Below, in pieces: positions 32,983 through 40,987 of a DNA stretch of 46,104 nt (position 1 is its first letter; each line of letters opens with the position of its first letter). The stretch is taken from contig JBBSLP010000049.1 of assembly GCA_038255145.1 (NCBI GenBank), positions 1-46,104 of the forward strand, in the 5' to 3' direction. The DNA comes from WHTX01 sp038255145 (lineage in GTDB: Bacteria; Actinomycetota; Acidimicrobiia; Acidimicrobiales; CAIXPF01). The notes under the pieces were generated by a model. It was not told where the DNA came from and searched no databases. It saw only the letters and a program-made list of their open reading frames with translations. The position numbers were made by a program, and so were the translations under genes.

Positions 32983-34281
32983 CTAGGCCGAGACGGCGGC
33001 GTTGTCGAGGAACTCGGCGAACTTCTCCCTGGCCAGGGCGGTGCGGGTGGGCACGTGCTCGCTGGGCACCTCGGCGGGCCGGTAGCCCTTGAGCAGGTGG
33101 CGGGAGACGGTCACCTTGTGGACCTCGTCGGGGCCGTCGTAGATGCGGGCGGCCCGGGCGGCCCGGTACATGCCCTCGAGGGGCAGGTCGGTGGTGTAGC
33201 CGAGGGAGCCGTGGACCTGGATGGCCCGGTCGATCACGTTGTAGAGCACCTTGGCCCCCCAGAACTTGATCGACGCGATCTCCACCCGGGCCGCCTGGGC
33301 GCCGACCTGGTCCATGCGCCACGCCGCGTGCAGGGTCATGAGCCGGGCCGCCTGCATCTCGGCGTAGGACTCGGCGATCCAGTCCTGGACCATCTGCTTG
33401 TCCGACAGGTACGAACCGGCGGTGTAGCGGGAGAGGGAGCGCTCGCAGAGCATGTCGAAGGCCCGCTTGGACTGGCCCAACCAGCGCATGCAGTGGTGGA
33501 TGCGGCCGGGGCCCAGGCGCTTCTGGGCCAGCAGGAAGCCGTCGCCGGGGTTGCCGACCAGGTTCTCGCGGGGCACGCGGACGTTCTCGTAGAGGATCTC
33601 GGCGTGGCCGCCGGGCTCGCCGGTCTCGTGCTCGGGATCGGCCATGGTGGGCACGTCACGCAGGATGTTCACCCCGGGGGCGCCGGTGGGGACGATGATC
33701 ATTGAGTAGCGCTTGTGGGGGGCGTTGTCGGGGTTCGTCTGGGCCATGACGATGAGGAAGTCGGCCACCGAGGCGTTGGACGAGAACCACTTGTGGCCGT
33801 TGATGACGTACTCGTCACCGTCGAGCTCGGCCGTGGTCTTCAGCAGGGTGGGATCGGCGCCGGCACCGGGCTCGGTCATGGAGAAGCACGACTTCATCTC
33901 GCCGGCCAGCAGGGGTTCCATCCACTGCTTCTTCTGGGCCTCGCTGCCGCCCAGGGCCAGGAGCTCGGCGTTGCCCGAGTCGGGGGCGTTGTTGCCGAAG
34001 ATGGCCGGCGCGTAGGCGCACTGGCCGAGGATCTCGTGCATGAGGCCCAGGCGGACCTGGCCCCAGCCGCCACCGCCGAGCTCGGGGGGCAGGTGGGCCG
34101 CCCACAGGCCCTGGTCCTTGACCTGGTCCTTCAGCGACTCCGTGGCCCGGCGGAACAGGTCGGGGTTCTGCTTCCAGTGGGAGGCCAGACCTTCGAGGGG
34201 GATGATCTCCTCCCTGACGAAGTGGCGGGTCCACTCCAGCTTGGCCTCGAACTCGGGTTCGGTGCTGAAATCCCAGGCCAT
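32983..34281 (-). CDS. Acyl-CoA dehydrogenase (FadE/ACAD10-11-like)
   Basis: 432 residues. Family blocks: LPPELGGGGWGQVRLGLMHE, CFSMTEPGAGADPTLLKTTA (FAD/substrate), EYVINGHKWFSSNA, RLGPGRIHHCMRWLGQ, and YDGPDEVHKVTVSRHLL with FAD/catalytic-region Glu. The overall pattern resembles ACAD10/11-like enzymes that oxidise acyl-CoA (often 4-hydroxyacyl or long-chain). Functional partners in this clade are APH-like kinases; one such gene (44245) is in this window but 10 kb away. ATG at 34281 with AGGAGG about 10 nt upstream; the -10 TAGGGT (forward 34323-34328) lies about 40 bp upstream. The SDR/ECH pair lies upstream on the same strand. Confidence 0.88.
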   Translation of the reverse strand: MAWDFSTEPEFEAKLEWTRHFVREEIIPLEGLASHWKQNPDLFRRATESLKDQVKDQGLWAAHLPPELGGGGWGQVRLGLMHEILGQCAYAPAIFGNNAPDSGNAELLALGGSEAQKKQWMEPLLAGEMKSCFSMTEPGAGADPTLLKTTAELDGDEYVINGHKWFSSNASVADFLIVMAQTNPDNAPHKRYSMIIVPTGAPGVNILRDVPTMADPEHETGEPGGHAEILYENVRVPRENLVGNPGDGFLLAQKRLGPGRIHHCMRWLGQSKRAFDMLCERSLSRYTAGSYLSDKQMVQDWIAESYAEMQAARLMTLHAAWRMDQVGAQAARVEIASIKFWGAKVLYNVIDRAIQVHGSLGYTTDLPLEGMYRAARAARIYDGPDEVHKVTVSRHLLKGYRPAEVPSEHVPTRTALAREKFAEFLDNAAVSA

Positions 34282-34417
34282 CGGCGCAGTGCCTCCTGCA
34301 GTCGGTACGGCTGAGCCCGGAACCCTACTGCCGCCCACCCCCCGGAGTCGACGCCCTCGTCAAGTGTCACTCCGTCAGCGCGTGTCGCGGTCTTCGCCGA
34401 GAACCATGATCGGCGGC

Positions 34418-35236
34418 TCAGCTCTGGCCGTAGGCGGCGATGATGCGGCGGAAGCGGTTCTCCACGAAGCGCTGGCTCTCCTCGTGGGTCACGATGTAGA
34501 GCGAGTTGTTGCGCACGGCGTCCACCACCTGCTGGGCCACGTCATCGACGTCGAGCACCCGGCCGGCCTGGTTGGGGTTGTCCTCGGTCTGGGCCTCGAC
34601 CAGGCTCGACGCCTCGGGACCGCCGAGCTCGGCCGGCCGGTTGCGCTCGGAGTGGCCGATGTTGGTGGCCACCCGCATCGGGCACAGCACGGACACGCCG
34701 ATGTCCTGGTCCCGCAACTCCTTCTGCAGCACCTCGGCCAGGGCCACGACCCCGTACTTGGTGACGCAGTAGGCGCCCAGGCCCACGTTGGGGACCAGGC
34801 CGGCGAAGGAGGCAGTGAAGAGGATGTGGCCACCCTCGCCCTGGGCCAGCATGCGGGGCAGGAAGGCCTCGACGCCGTGGATGGGACCCCACAGGTTGAC
34901 GCCCAGGGACCACTCCCAGTCGGCGTGGCTCATCTCGGCCACGGGGCCGCCCACGGCGATGCCGGCGTTGTTGAACACCAGGTGGACCGAGCCGAAGCGG
35001 TCGAAGGCCCGGTTGGCCAGGTCGTCGACGTCTTCCTTGCGGCTGACGTCCCCGGTCACCCCGATGATCTGGGTGCCCAGGTCGGCCAGGTCGGACACGG
35101 CCTCGGCCAGGGGGCCGGGCTCGATGTCGGCCAGGACCAGGTTCATGCCCTCGAGGGCGAGGATCCTGGCCGTGGCCAGCCCGATGCCCGACGCCCCCCC
35201 GGTGATCACGGCGGTGCGACCGGAGAGGTCCTGCAT
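34418..35236 (-). CDS. Short-chain dehydrogenase/reductase
   Basis: 272 residues. TGGASGIG (13-20), LADIEPG for NAD(H) preference, NNAGIAVGG, Ser in FTASFAG and YCVTK. The long C-terminus (SLVEAQTEDNPNQAGRVLDV, RRIIAAYGQS) is typical of SDRs beside fatty-acyl or terpenoid catabolism. Its ATG overlaps the stop of the upstream enoyl-CoA hydratase by one base (TGATG), so the two are translationally coupled and belong to one operon governed by the hairpin promoter at 36041-36070. Substrate unknown; a beta-hydroxyacyl-CoA or alcohol intermediate is a fair guess. Confidence 0.88.
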   Translation of the reverse strand: MQDLSGRTAVITGGASGIGLATARILALEGMNLVLADIEPGPLAEAVSDLADLGTQIIGVTGDVSRKEDVDDLANRAFDRFGSVHLVFNNAGIAVGGPVAEMSHADWEWSLGVNLWGPIHGVEAFLPRMLAQGEGGHILFTASFAGLVPNVGLGAYCVTKYGVVALAEVLQKELRDQDIGVSVLCPMRVATNIGHSERNRPAELGGPEASSLVEAQTEDNPNQAGRVLDVDDVAQQVVDAVRNNSLYIVTHEESQRFVENRFRRIIAAYGQS

Positions 35237-36036
35237 CAGGAGCCGCTGATGGGGGCGAACTGGGGCTTGCGCTTCTCGAGGAAGCTGGCCACGCCCTCCT
35301 TGAAGTCAGCCGCCTTGAGCGAAGCGGCCATGACCTGCTCGGCCAGCTCGTTCGAGGTGGCCAGGTCGGTCTGCACGCCGGTCCACACCTGGCGCTTCAT
35401 GACGGCGATGGAGGTGGGGGACACGTTCTCGACGATGTCGGTGACGTAGGCCCGCACGGTGGCGATGAGCTGGTCGGGCTCGGTCACCTGGTTGACCAGG
35501 CCCATCTCCCGGGCCTCTTCGGCCAGGATCACCCGGCCCGACAGCAACAGGTCCAGGGCTCGGGACGGGCCCACCAGCTTGGGCAGGACCCAGCCCAGGC
35601 CGTGTTCGGCGATGAGGCCGCGACGGGCGAAGGCGGTGGTGAACTTGGCGTTGGACGCTGCGAAGCGCACGTCGGCCATGGTCGCCTGCACGAGACCGAG
35701 ACCGGCGCAGGCCCCGTTGATGGCGGCCACGACCAGCTTGGGCACCGACAGCGTGTAGGTCTGGTGCTCGTTGCGGGCCGGCTTGTCGTCACGGCGACCA
35801 GCGCCGATGCCCTGGAGCATGTCCATGTCGGCGCCGGAGCAGAAGCCCCGCCCGGCTCCGGTGACGATGATGGCCCGGACCTCGGGATCGTCCTTGGCCT
35901 GGTCTAGGTAGGTCCAATACAGGTTGCCCATCGCACCGGTCCAGGCGTTGAGGCGCTCCGGTCGGTTGAGGGTGACGGTGGCGATCCGGTCACTGACCTC
36001 GTAGGTCACGACGTCGGATGTGGTGTCCTCGGACAT
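35236..36036 (-). CDS. Enoyl-CoA hydratase/isomerase (crotonase)
   Basis: 266 residues. LNRPERLNAWTGAMGNLYW, oxyanion motif GFCSGADMDML, AAINGACAGLGLVQATMADV, FARRGLIAEHGLGWVLPKLV (the Glu of the EHG triplet is the probable catalytic residue) and ADFKEGVASFLEKRKPQF. A typical EchA-type enzyme. The ATG at 36036 is preceded by GGGGGAG, which lies inside a perfect 12-bp hairpin (36041-36070); open translation may therefore be regulated. It is the first gene of the ECH-SDR operon. Confidence 0.9.
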   Translation of the reverse strand: MSEDTTSDVVTYEVSDRIATVTLNRPERLNAWTGAMGNLYWTYLDQAKDDPEVRAIIVTGAGRGFCSGADMDMLQGIGAGRRDDKPARNEHQTYTLSVPKLVVAAINGACAGLGLVQATMADVRFAASNAKFTTAFARRGLIAEHGLGWVLPKLVGPSRALDLLLSGRVILAEEAREMGLVNQVTEPDQLIATVRAYVTDIVENVSPTSIAVMKRQVWTGVQTDLATSNELAEQVMAASLKAADFKEGVASFLEKRKPQFAPISGS

Positions 36037-36040
36037 GGCA

Positions 36041-36070
36041 GCTCCCCCTGGAAGGTGATCCAGGGGGAGC
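36041..36070 (-). promoter_or_regulatory. Perfect 12-bp hairpin over the ribosome-binding site of the ECH-SDR operon
   Basis: GCTCCCCCTGGA (36041-36052), 6-nt loop, TCCAGGGGGAGC (36059-36070), fully complementary. On the transcript the second arm contains the Shine-Dalgarno GGGGGAG, 4 nt before the ATG at 36036. A -10 TACGCT (minus strand, forward about 36068-36073) overlaps the outer end, so the same 30 bp could also be a DNA operator at the transcription start. Whether it acts as RNA hairpin or protein site is open. Confidence 0.7.
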
Positions 36071-36133
36071 GTAATCGTCTCGGCGGTGGCCCCGCCCACG
36101 CCCTGGTCAGTCCTGTCCGCGCCCTCGGCTCGG

Positions 36134-36517
36134 TCAGCCCAGGCGGTCCAGGGCGTCGACCAGCCGGCGGTACCGGTCGGCTCGTTCGCCGTCTTCCAGC
36201 GCCTCGGCCGCGTGGGCCGCGAAGACCAGGGCGTCCTTGTTGTCCGGTTCGTGCAGCAGCAGCCACTGCGCATGGCCCAGTGCACGGTCGGCGAGCCCGC
36301 CGTTCAGCAACAGGGCGATCAGGTGGAAGTGCAACGCCCGGTTCTCCGGAGCCGCTTCCACCGCTTCCTCCAGACCAGCCAACAGCTCGGGATCGAGCAC
36401 CCTTCGCACCTCCTCAGGAGGCTTCCCATGGTGCAAGCCCGGCGTCCCCGGGGCAGTGGGCAACATGTCCCTGCCCGACCCCGATCGCTGATCGCCGGGC
36501 CAATCGTCCCAGGTCAC
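36134..36517 (-). CDS. Small TPR-like protein
   Basis: 127 residues in the longest frame. LLAGLEEAVEAAPENRALHF HLIALLLNGG and ADRALGHAQWLLLHEPDNKD ALVFAAHAAEALEDGERADR form two tetratricopeptide-type helical pairs (A-x3-W/L-x2-L...P.N). A protein-interaction role is likely; no enzymatic motif is seen. The start is unclear: GTG 36517 (chosen as the full frame) or ATG 36466 just after AGGGAC. The 15-bp terminator at 36545-36579 lies upstream, so it has its own promoter or is read weakly from padR. Confidence 0.6.
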   Translation of the reverse strand: MTWDDWPGDQRSGSGRDMLPTAPGTPGLHHGKPPEEVRRVLDPELLAGLEEAVEAAPENRALHFHLIALLLNGGLADRALGHAQWLLLHEPDNKDALVFAAHAAEALEDGERADRYRRLVDALDRLG

Positions 36518-36544
36518 GCTCCGTGGCCCTGTCGCACGGGGAGC

Positions 36545-36579
36545 AGCTGGGCCCGGGGGACCTGCCCCCGGGCCCAGCT
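36545..36579 (-). terminator. Strong hairpin terminator after the PadR gene
   Basis: AGCTGGGCCCGGGGG (36545-36559), loop ACCTG, CCCCCGGGCCCAGCT (36565-36579): a perfect 15-bp stem, 30 bp beyond the PadR stop on the minus strand. Confidence 0.8.
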
Positions 36580-36608
36580 CGCCTGCACGTCGATCAGGCC
36601 ACTCTCCC

Positions 36609-36935
36609 CTACGCGACCTGGGTGGTGATGCGCTCGAGCACCAGGCGCGCCGCGCTCTCCAGGCGGGTGGCCTCGTGGAGCAGGGTGCGCCGGCCCTCGT
36701 CGGTCAACCGGAAGTAGCGACGGACGCGACCGTCGACGACCTCCTCACCGTTGGCCGCGATGAGACCGGCCTCGGCCAGCCTCTCCAGGGCGCCATAGAG
36801 GGTTCCCGGGGGCAGCACCACGCCACCACCGGTCAGCCGCCTGGCCTGCTTGATGATCCCGTACCCGTGTTGCGGACCGTCGAGCAGAGCAGCCAACACG
36901 TAGTAGCTCTGCTCACGGAGCGCTTGGATTGCCAT
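36609..36935 (-). CDS. PadR family transcriptional regulator
   Basis: 108 residues, complete for the short PadR-s2 class. The winged helix carries REQSYYVLAALLDGPQHGYG, IIKQARRLTGG, then LPPGTLYGALERLAEAGLI (recognition helix) and YFRLTDEGRRTL wing. Members repress efflux or stress genes on binding small ligands. ATG at 36935; the 5' side has GAGGGG about 15 nt away and GGCGGAAAC directly before, a weak site. A TATCCT -10 lies at forward 36997-37002 on the minus strand. It is divergent from the SpeD-SpeE fusion gene across 336 bp. Confidence 0.88.
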   Translation of the reverse strand: MAIQALREQSYYVLAALLDGPQHGYGIIKQARRLTGGGVVLPPGTLYGALERLAEAGLIAANGEEVVDGRVRRYFRLTDEGRRTLLHEATRLESAARLVLERITTQVA

Positions 36936-37271
36936 GTTTCCGCCGTCCCCTCAACCATTTCGATCGGTCTGCGAGGTCCGCCCGGCTTGCTGCCAGGATA
37001 CGTGCGGAACCCGTCCGATCCCACCCCGAGTGGTGGAGCGTCGGGGGTGGCTGCCCCCGCACCCGCTGCGGCCGGGGCGGTCACCGCTCGGCACCGGCGG
37101 CGCCATTACCCGGCTGCCGGGTCGCGACCTCCTGAACAGGCCGTGAATTGCCGCTCCCACCGGAGCCTAGGTACCTGGTCCGTAGTAGCGTTCTCGATCC
37201 GTTGCCCATCGAGCGGACAGCTCCGCCTTGGCCGCCCCCAGCAGGCGGTGAGCAGAGAGAGAGGGTGGTAA
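36936..37271. other. Intergenic region between padR and the SpeD-SpeE gene
   Basis: 336 bp without a gene. It holds the minus-strand -10 of padR (36997-37002) and, toward the right, a small stem CTCGAT/ATCGAG (37193-37198 and 37208-37213) followed by AGAGAGAGAGGG, the ribosome site of the 37272 gene. A structured leader for the polyamine gene is possible; I could not match it to any known riboswitch. Confidence 0.55.
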
Positions 37272-38462
37272 TTGGACGAGATCGAGGTCGGTGTTGGTCG
37301 ACACGTCATCTGCGAGTTCTGGGGGGCCAGCAACCTCCAGGAAGCCGAGCACACCGAGCACGCGTTGCAGCATGCGGTCGACGCCGGTGGCGCCACCCTC
37401 ATCAAGACGGTCGTGCACCAGTTCTCACCCCACGGCGTGACCGCCGTGGCCGTCCTCGCCGAGAGCCACCTGTCGATCCACACGTGGCCCGAGATGGGAT
37501 ACGCAGCTGTTGACTACTTCACCTGCGGCAGCCACGTCGACACCGACGCCATGCTGGCCTCCCTCAGATCCAGCTACCTGCCCGAACGTGTCGAGACCCG
37601 TGAACTGGCCCGAGGCGTGAAGCCCGAATCCGCCTCCCTGGACCAGTTCGTCGAGTTCGAACCCCAGGCCATGTTCCGGGCCGGTTATGACATCGCCGAG
37701 GTCCTCGAACGGCGCCGAACGCGCTTCCAGGACCTCCTCCTCTTCCGCCACCCCCGCGCTGGCAAGGTCCTGACCCTCGACGGCATCGTGCAGATGACCG
37801 ACGTGGACACCTACGTGTACCACGAGGTGCTGACCCACCCGGCCCTGGTGGCCCACCCCAACCCCCGCCGCATCGCCGTGGTGGGCGGGGGGGACGCCTT
37901 CATCGTCGCCGAGGCCCTGAAGCACGACACCGTCGAGAAGGTGTACCTGCTCGAGCTGGACGACGACGTGATCGAGGTGTCCCGCAAGCACTACCCCGAG
38001 GCCGCCGCCGCCCTGGCCGACCCCCGGGTCGAGGTGCGGGTGGCCGACGCCTTCGAGTCCATCGCCTCCATGGAGGACGAGCTCGACGTCATCCTCGTGG
38101 ACCTGACCGATCCCATCGGTCAGGCGGCCCGGCTGTTCGCCGATCCCTTCTACGAGCGCTGCGAACGGGCTCTGCGGGCCGACGGGTTCCTGGTGGCGCA
38201 GACCGAGTCGGTCCACTTCCACCGCGACACCGTGCGCCAGTGCTACAGCACCCTGGCCGGGCGCTTCCCCCGGGTGGAGCTGTTGTGGGGGGCCATGGCC
38301 ACCTACCCCGGCGCCTTCTGGACCATGGCCTTCGCCACCAAGGGCCTCGACCCCACCGTGGCCCGCCGCCACCCCGAGCTCGACACCAGGCTCTACGACG
38401 TCGACGCCCACGGTTGGTTCTTCATGCCCGAGCCCGTGCGCCGCAAGGTGCTGGCCGGCTGA
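37272..38462 (+). CDS. SpeD-SpeE fusion: S-adenosylmethionine decarboxylase + spermidine synthase
   Basis: 396 residues with two enzymes in one chain. Residues 5-110 are a bacterial-type SpeD: ESHLSIHTWPE with the self-cleavage bond Glu64-Ser65 (pyruvoyl from Ser65), His70 and Cys85 (YFTCG) in the positions of catalytic His68/Cys83 of the Thermotoga enzyme. From about 130 a spermidine-synthase fold follows: LTLDGIVQMTDVDTYVYHEV, VVGGGDAF (GGGDG variant), LLELDDDVIEVSR and VDLTDPIG with the acceptor Asp. The fused protein would make decarboxylated SAM and transfer aminopropyl to a diamine. Start is TTG 37272, supported by AGAGAGGGTGG just upstream. Known SpeD homologues have been recruited as ornithine or arginine decarboxylases, so the N-domain substrate needs testing. 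Confidence 0.9.
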   Translation: MDEIEVGVGRHVICEFWGASNLQEAEHTEHALQHAVDAGGATLIKTVVHQFSPHGVTAVAVLAESHLSIHTWPEMGYAAVDYFTCGSHVDTDAMLASLRSSYLPERVETRELARGVKPESASLDQFVEFEPQAMFRAGYDIAEVLERRRTRFQDLLLFRHPRAGKVLTLDGIVQMTDVDTYVYHEVLTHPALVAHPNPRRIAVVGGGDAFIVAEALKHDTVEKVYLLELDDDVIEVSRKHYPEAAAALADPRVEVRVADAFESIASMEDELDVILVDLTDPIGQAARLFADPFYERCERALRADGFLVAQTESVHFHRDTVRQCYSTLAGRFPRVELLWGAMATYPGAFWTMAFATKGLDPTVARRHPELDTRLYDVDAHGWFFMPEPVRRKVLAG

Positions 38463-38477
38463 ACCCGCGCTGACGAG

Positions 38478-38514
38478 CACCGGTGCCGCCCCCAACAGGG
38501 GAGCGGCGCCGGTG
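38478..38514. terminator. Bidirectional terminator after SpeD-SpeE
   Basis: CACCGGTGCCGCCCCC / GGGGAGCGGCGCCGGTG: a near-perfect stem of 14-15 bp with a 4-nt AACA loop, between the convergent stops at 38462 and 38543. Confidence 0.75.
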
Positions 38515-38542
38515 TCGCGTCCGGGTCCAGCTGTGTTCGGGT

Positions 38543-39658
38543 TCAGTCGTGGCGGTGGTCGGAGACGACGACGCCGTGGCGGACGGCCAAGGACGGTCGG
38601 GACAGCACGGTGATGTCCTGGACGGGGTGGCGGGTGAAGAAGACCACGTCGGCGGGCTCGCCGATGCGGAAGCCGTGGGCCACGCCCAGGTAGTCGTAGG
38701 CCGCGGTGGTCACCGCGGCGACGGCGGCGGCGGGGTCGAGCCCGTACTCGACGAGCTTGGCCGCCTCGACGGCCACCTCGCCGTGGGCCAGGCGCAGGTC
38801 GGTGCCGGCCATCACCGTCACCCCGGCCCCGGGGGCCGAGGCCAACAGGGCGCGGACGTTCTCCAGGCCCTCGGCGAACAGGCGCCCGCCCGAGGACGTC
38901 GGCCCGAGCATGTCCCTCAGCCCCTCCATGGCCACCACGGTGGGCACCCAGCAGCCGCCCCGGGCGCCCAGCACGGCGATGTCGTCAGCGGTGAGGAACA
39001 GGCCGTGCTCGATGGAGTCGATGCCGGCGGCCACGGCCAGGGTCGACGTGACCGGGGCGCAGGCGTGGATGGCCATGCGGCACCCGCCGGCGTGGGCCGT
39101 GGCCGCGGCCCGGGCCAGGGCGTCGCCGGAGAAGTTGGGCACGGCCCCCACCCCCTTGCGGGGCCAGTCGCCGATGAGCTTGACCCAGGTGGCCCCGGGT
39201 GCGGCGGCCTCCGACTCGACGGCGGCGTCGAGCCCGTCCTCGTCGACCTCGAGGCCGAAGCCCCCGTAGTAACCGCCGGCGCTGGTGATGACGCGCCCGG
39301 CCACGGCCAGGTGGGGCCGTTCGGCGGCAGGGTCGTGGAGCACCTCCAGGCTGAGGTGGTTCTTGCCCCCCTTGTCCATCATCACGAACACACCGCCGGC
39401 CAGCTGGGCCCGGGCGTGGGCCCTTGCGTCGGCCAGGCTGACCCCGCCCTCGTGGCCGTTCATGTGGTCGAGGTCGCTGCCGCCCAGGTGGGCGTGGCCG
39501 TCGGCCAGGCCGGTCACGGCCCACCACGACGAGCCGTCCACGGTGCCGATGGGGGAGGAACCCGCCGGGTCGCGCCAGCGGCCGTCGTCGCCCACGACCA
39601 GCTCGACCCGGTGACCGTCGAGGTCGCGGATGCGGTACAGCGTCGAGCCGCCCCTCAC
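38543..39658 (-). CDS. Amidohydrolase family protein
   Basis: 371 residues, metal-dependent TIM-barrel hydrolase. GLADGHAHLGG gives His55/His57; Lys160 (VKLIGDW) is a possible carboxylated bridging ligand; His198 (MAIHAC), His218 (SIEHGL) and an Asp near 292 (AGTDL) complete a binuclear/prolidase-type site. It could hydrolyse amides, lactams or peptidic/imidazolone compounds. The GTG at 39658 overlaps the stop of the upstream alcohol dehydrogenase gene by 4 nt (GTGA), so the two are coupled. It converges with the SpeD-SpeE gene. Confidence 0.87.
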   Translation of the reverse strand: MRGGSTLYRIRDLDGHRVELVVGDDGRWRDPAGSSPIGTVDGSSWWAVTGLADGHAHLGGSDLDHMNGHEGGVSLADARAHARAQLAGGVFVMMDKGGKNHLSLEVLHDPAAERPHLAVAGRVITSAGGYYGGFGLEVDEDGLDAAVESEAAAPGATWVKLIGDWPRKGVGAVPNFSGDALARAAATAHAGGCRMAIHACAPVTSTLAVAAGIDSIEHGLFLTADDIAVLGARGGCWVPTVVAMEGLRDMLGPTSSGGRLFAEGLENVRALLASAPGAGVTVMAGTDLRLAHGEVAVEAAKLVEYGLDPAAAVAAVTTAAYDYLGVAHGFRIGEPADVVFFTRHPVQDITVLSRPSLAVRHGVVVSDHRHD

Positions 39659-40731
39659 CGCCACGGCTCCACCAGCACCTTGGCCTGGGCCTCGGGGTCG
39701 CGCAGCTCGGCGAAGGCCGCGGCCACGCCGTCGAGGCCGACCTGGTTGGTGACCAGGGGGCCGGCGGCCAGCTCGCCGGCGCCCAGGGCGCGGAGGGTGT
39801 CGGCGAACTCGGCCCGGGAGTAGCCCAGCACGAACTGCACGTTCAGCTCCTTCTCGACGGCCACCATGGGCTCGATGCGGTCGGGCTCCATGCACACACC
39901 GGCCACCACCACCCGGGTGCCTCGCATGGCCCCGGCGAAGATGGCGCCGAGCACGCCGGGCACGCCCACGCACTCGAAGACGACCCCGGGACGGCGCCCG
40001 CGTCGGCTGGCGGCGACCAGGTCGACGCCCTCGGCCGGGGTCACCGGGGTGCGGGCCACGTCGCGCCAGCGGGCGTAGGGCGAGGTCAGGGCGGGGTCGA
40101 TGACCTCGTCCGCGCCCAGGGCCTCGGCCAGGGCCCGACGGGCGGGGGAGAAGTCGGCGGCCAGCACGGGGCCGATGCCCCGGTGCACGAGGGCGGCGAT
40201 CACGGCGAGCCCGATGGGCCCACACCCGATGACCAGGGGCAGGTCACCGGGCTGCAGGTCGGCCTTCTCCACGGCGTGACGCCCCACGGCCAGGGGCTCG
40301 GTCAGCGCGGCGACCTCGGTGGGCAGCTCGTCGGGCACGGGGAGCAGCAGGCGCTCCGACAGCAGCATGAGCTCGCCGAAGCCCCCCGGGTGGGTGTGGG
40401 AGTAGCCCACCGCGGCCCCGCTGGCGGTGACGGGGAACGAGCACACCCTGGTCCCCACGCCCAAGGTGCCCAGGCAGTCGGGGCCGTGGGCCACGACCTC
40501 GGCGCAGAACTCATGGCCCATGATCAGGTCCCGGGCCGGGTCGAGGCCGTCGCCCAGGATCGGGGTCCGGCCCCCTGCGGCCACCATCCGGTCGAGGTTG
40601 GCCAGGACATGCAGGTCGGACCCGCAGATCCCACATGCCAGGGTCCGGACCAGCACCTCGCCCGACGTGGGCACCGGATCCGGCACCTCGTCGACGACCA
40701 GCCGGCCCTGTCGCATCACGGAAGCTCGCAT
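39655..40731 (-). CDS. Zinc-binding alcohol dehydrogenase (MDR superfamily)
   Basis: 358 residues. The catalytic zinc is read from CGICGSD (Cys36), GHEF (His73/Glu74) and EPLAV; the structural four-Cys zinc lobe is absent. Rossmann motif GCGPIGLAV and VLAADFSPARRALAEALGAD. It oxidises an alcohol (threonine-, sorbitol- or glycol-like) with NAD(P)+. The ATG at 40731 has no ribosome site; TAGTGT is 6 nt upstream, leaderless type. Its stop overlaps the amidohydrolase start (GTGA), implying one pathway. Substrate unknown. Confidence 0.87.
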   Translation of the reverse strand: MRASVMRQGRLVVDEVPDPVPTSGEVLVRTLACGICGSDLHVLANLDRMVAAGGRTPILGDGLDPARDLIMGHEFCAEVVAHGPDCLGTLGVGTRVCSFPVTASGAAVGYSHTHPGGFGELMLLSERLLLPVPDELPTEVAALTEPLAVGRHAVEKADLQPGDLPLVIGCGPIGLAVIAALVHRGIGPVLAADFSPARRALAEALGADEVIDPALTSPYARWRDVARTPVTPAEGVDLVAASRRGRRPGVVFECVGVPGVLGAIFAGAMRGTRVVVAGVCMEPDRIEPMVAVEKELNVQFVLGYSRAEFADTLRALGAGELAAGPLVTNQVGLDGVAAAFAELRDPEAQAKVLVEPWR

Positions 40732-40737
40732 GGGCGG

Positions 40738-40743
40738 ACACTA
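40738..40743 (-). promoter_or_regulatory. -10 box of leaderless alcohol dehydrogenase operon
   Basis: TAGTGT on the minus strand, 6 nt before the ATG at 40731. Confidence 0.5.
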
Positions 40744-40858
40744 GCTACCTGCTCCGGAAATTGCCGCTGAGCTGGTCCTATGGGTCACCCGTCGTGCGGG
40801 GCGGGTGGGTTACCCGGGTAGATTACGTGGCCTCCGTGTCATCGGGTGAGCTGGCCGA

Positions 40859-40974
40859 GTTTGCAAAGGACGGCTCGGCAAGCCCGCCGAGTTCGGCTAC
40901 GAGGCGCAAGTGGTCGACAGCGCCGTGATGGGTTGGTACTGGATCACAGCGTGCACATCGGGCACCCGACCGGC
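40859..40974 (+). mobile_element. Transposase relic (DDE-type insertion sequence)
   Basis: One frame reads GRLGKPAEFGYEAQVVD (about 40868-40918). The next bases continue in a different frame as DGLVLDHSVHIGHPTG (40927-40974). Joined, they give GKPxEFGYxxQVVDxxDGxVLDHxVxxGxP, a conserved block of a widespread DDE transposase family (the ISNCY-like group). Upstream and downstream parts of the transposase and any terminal inverted repeats are missing, so only about 40 codons remain, with one frameshift. It marks an old insertion between the dehydrogenase promoter and the ANTAR gene. Confidence 0.68.
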
Positions 40975-40987
40975 ACCAGCGGAACGG

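Noticed and set aside
36055..36717. Plus-strand ORFs across the TPR-PadR area
   Set aside because: They are antisense to the PadR and TPR genes and low-complexity; no ribosome site or recognisable domain.
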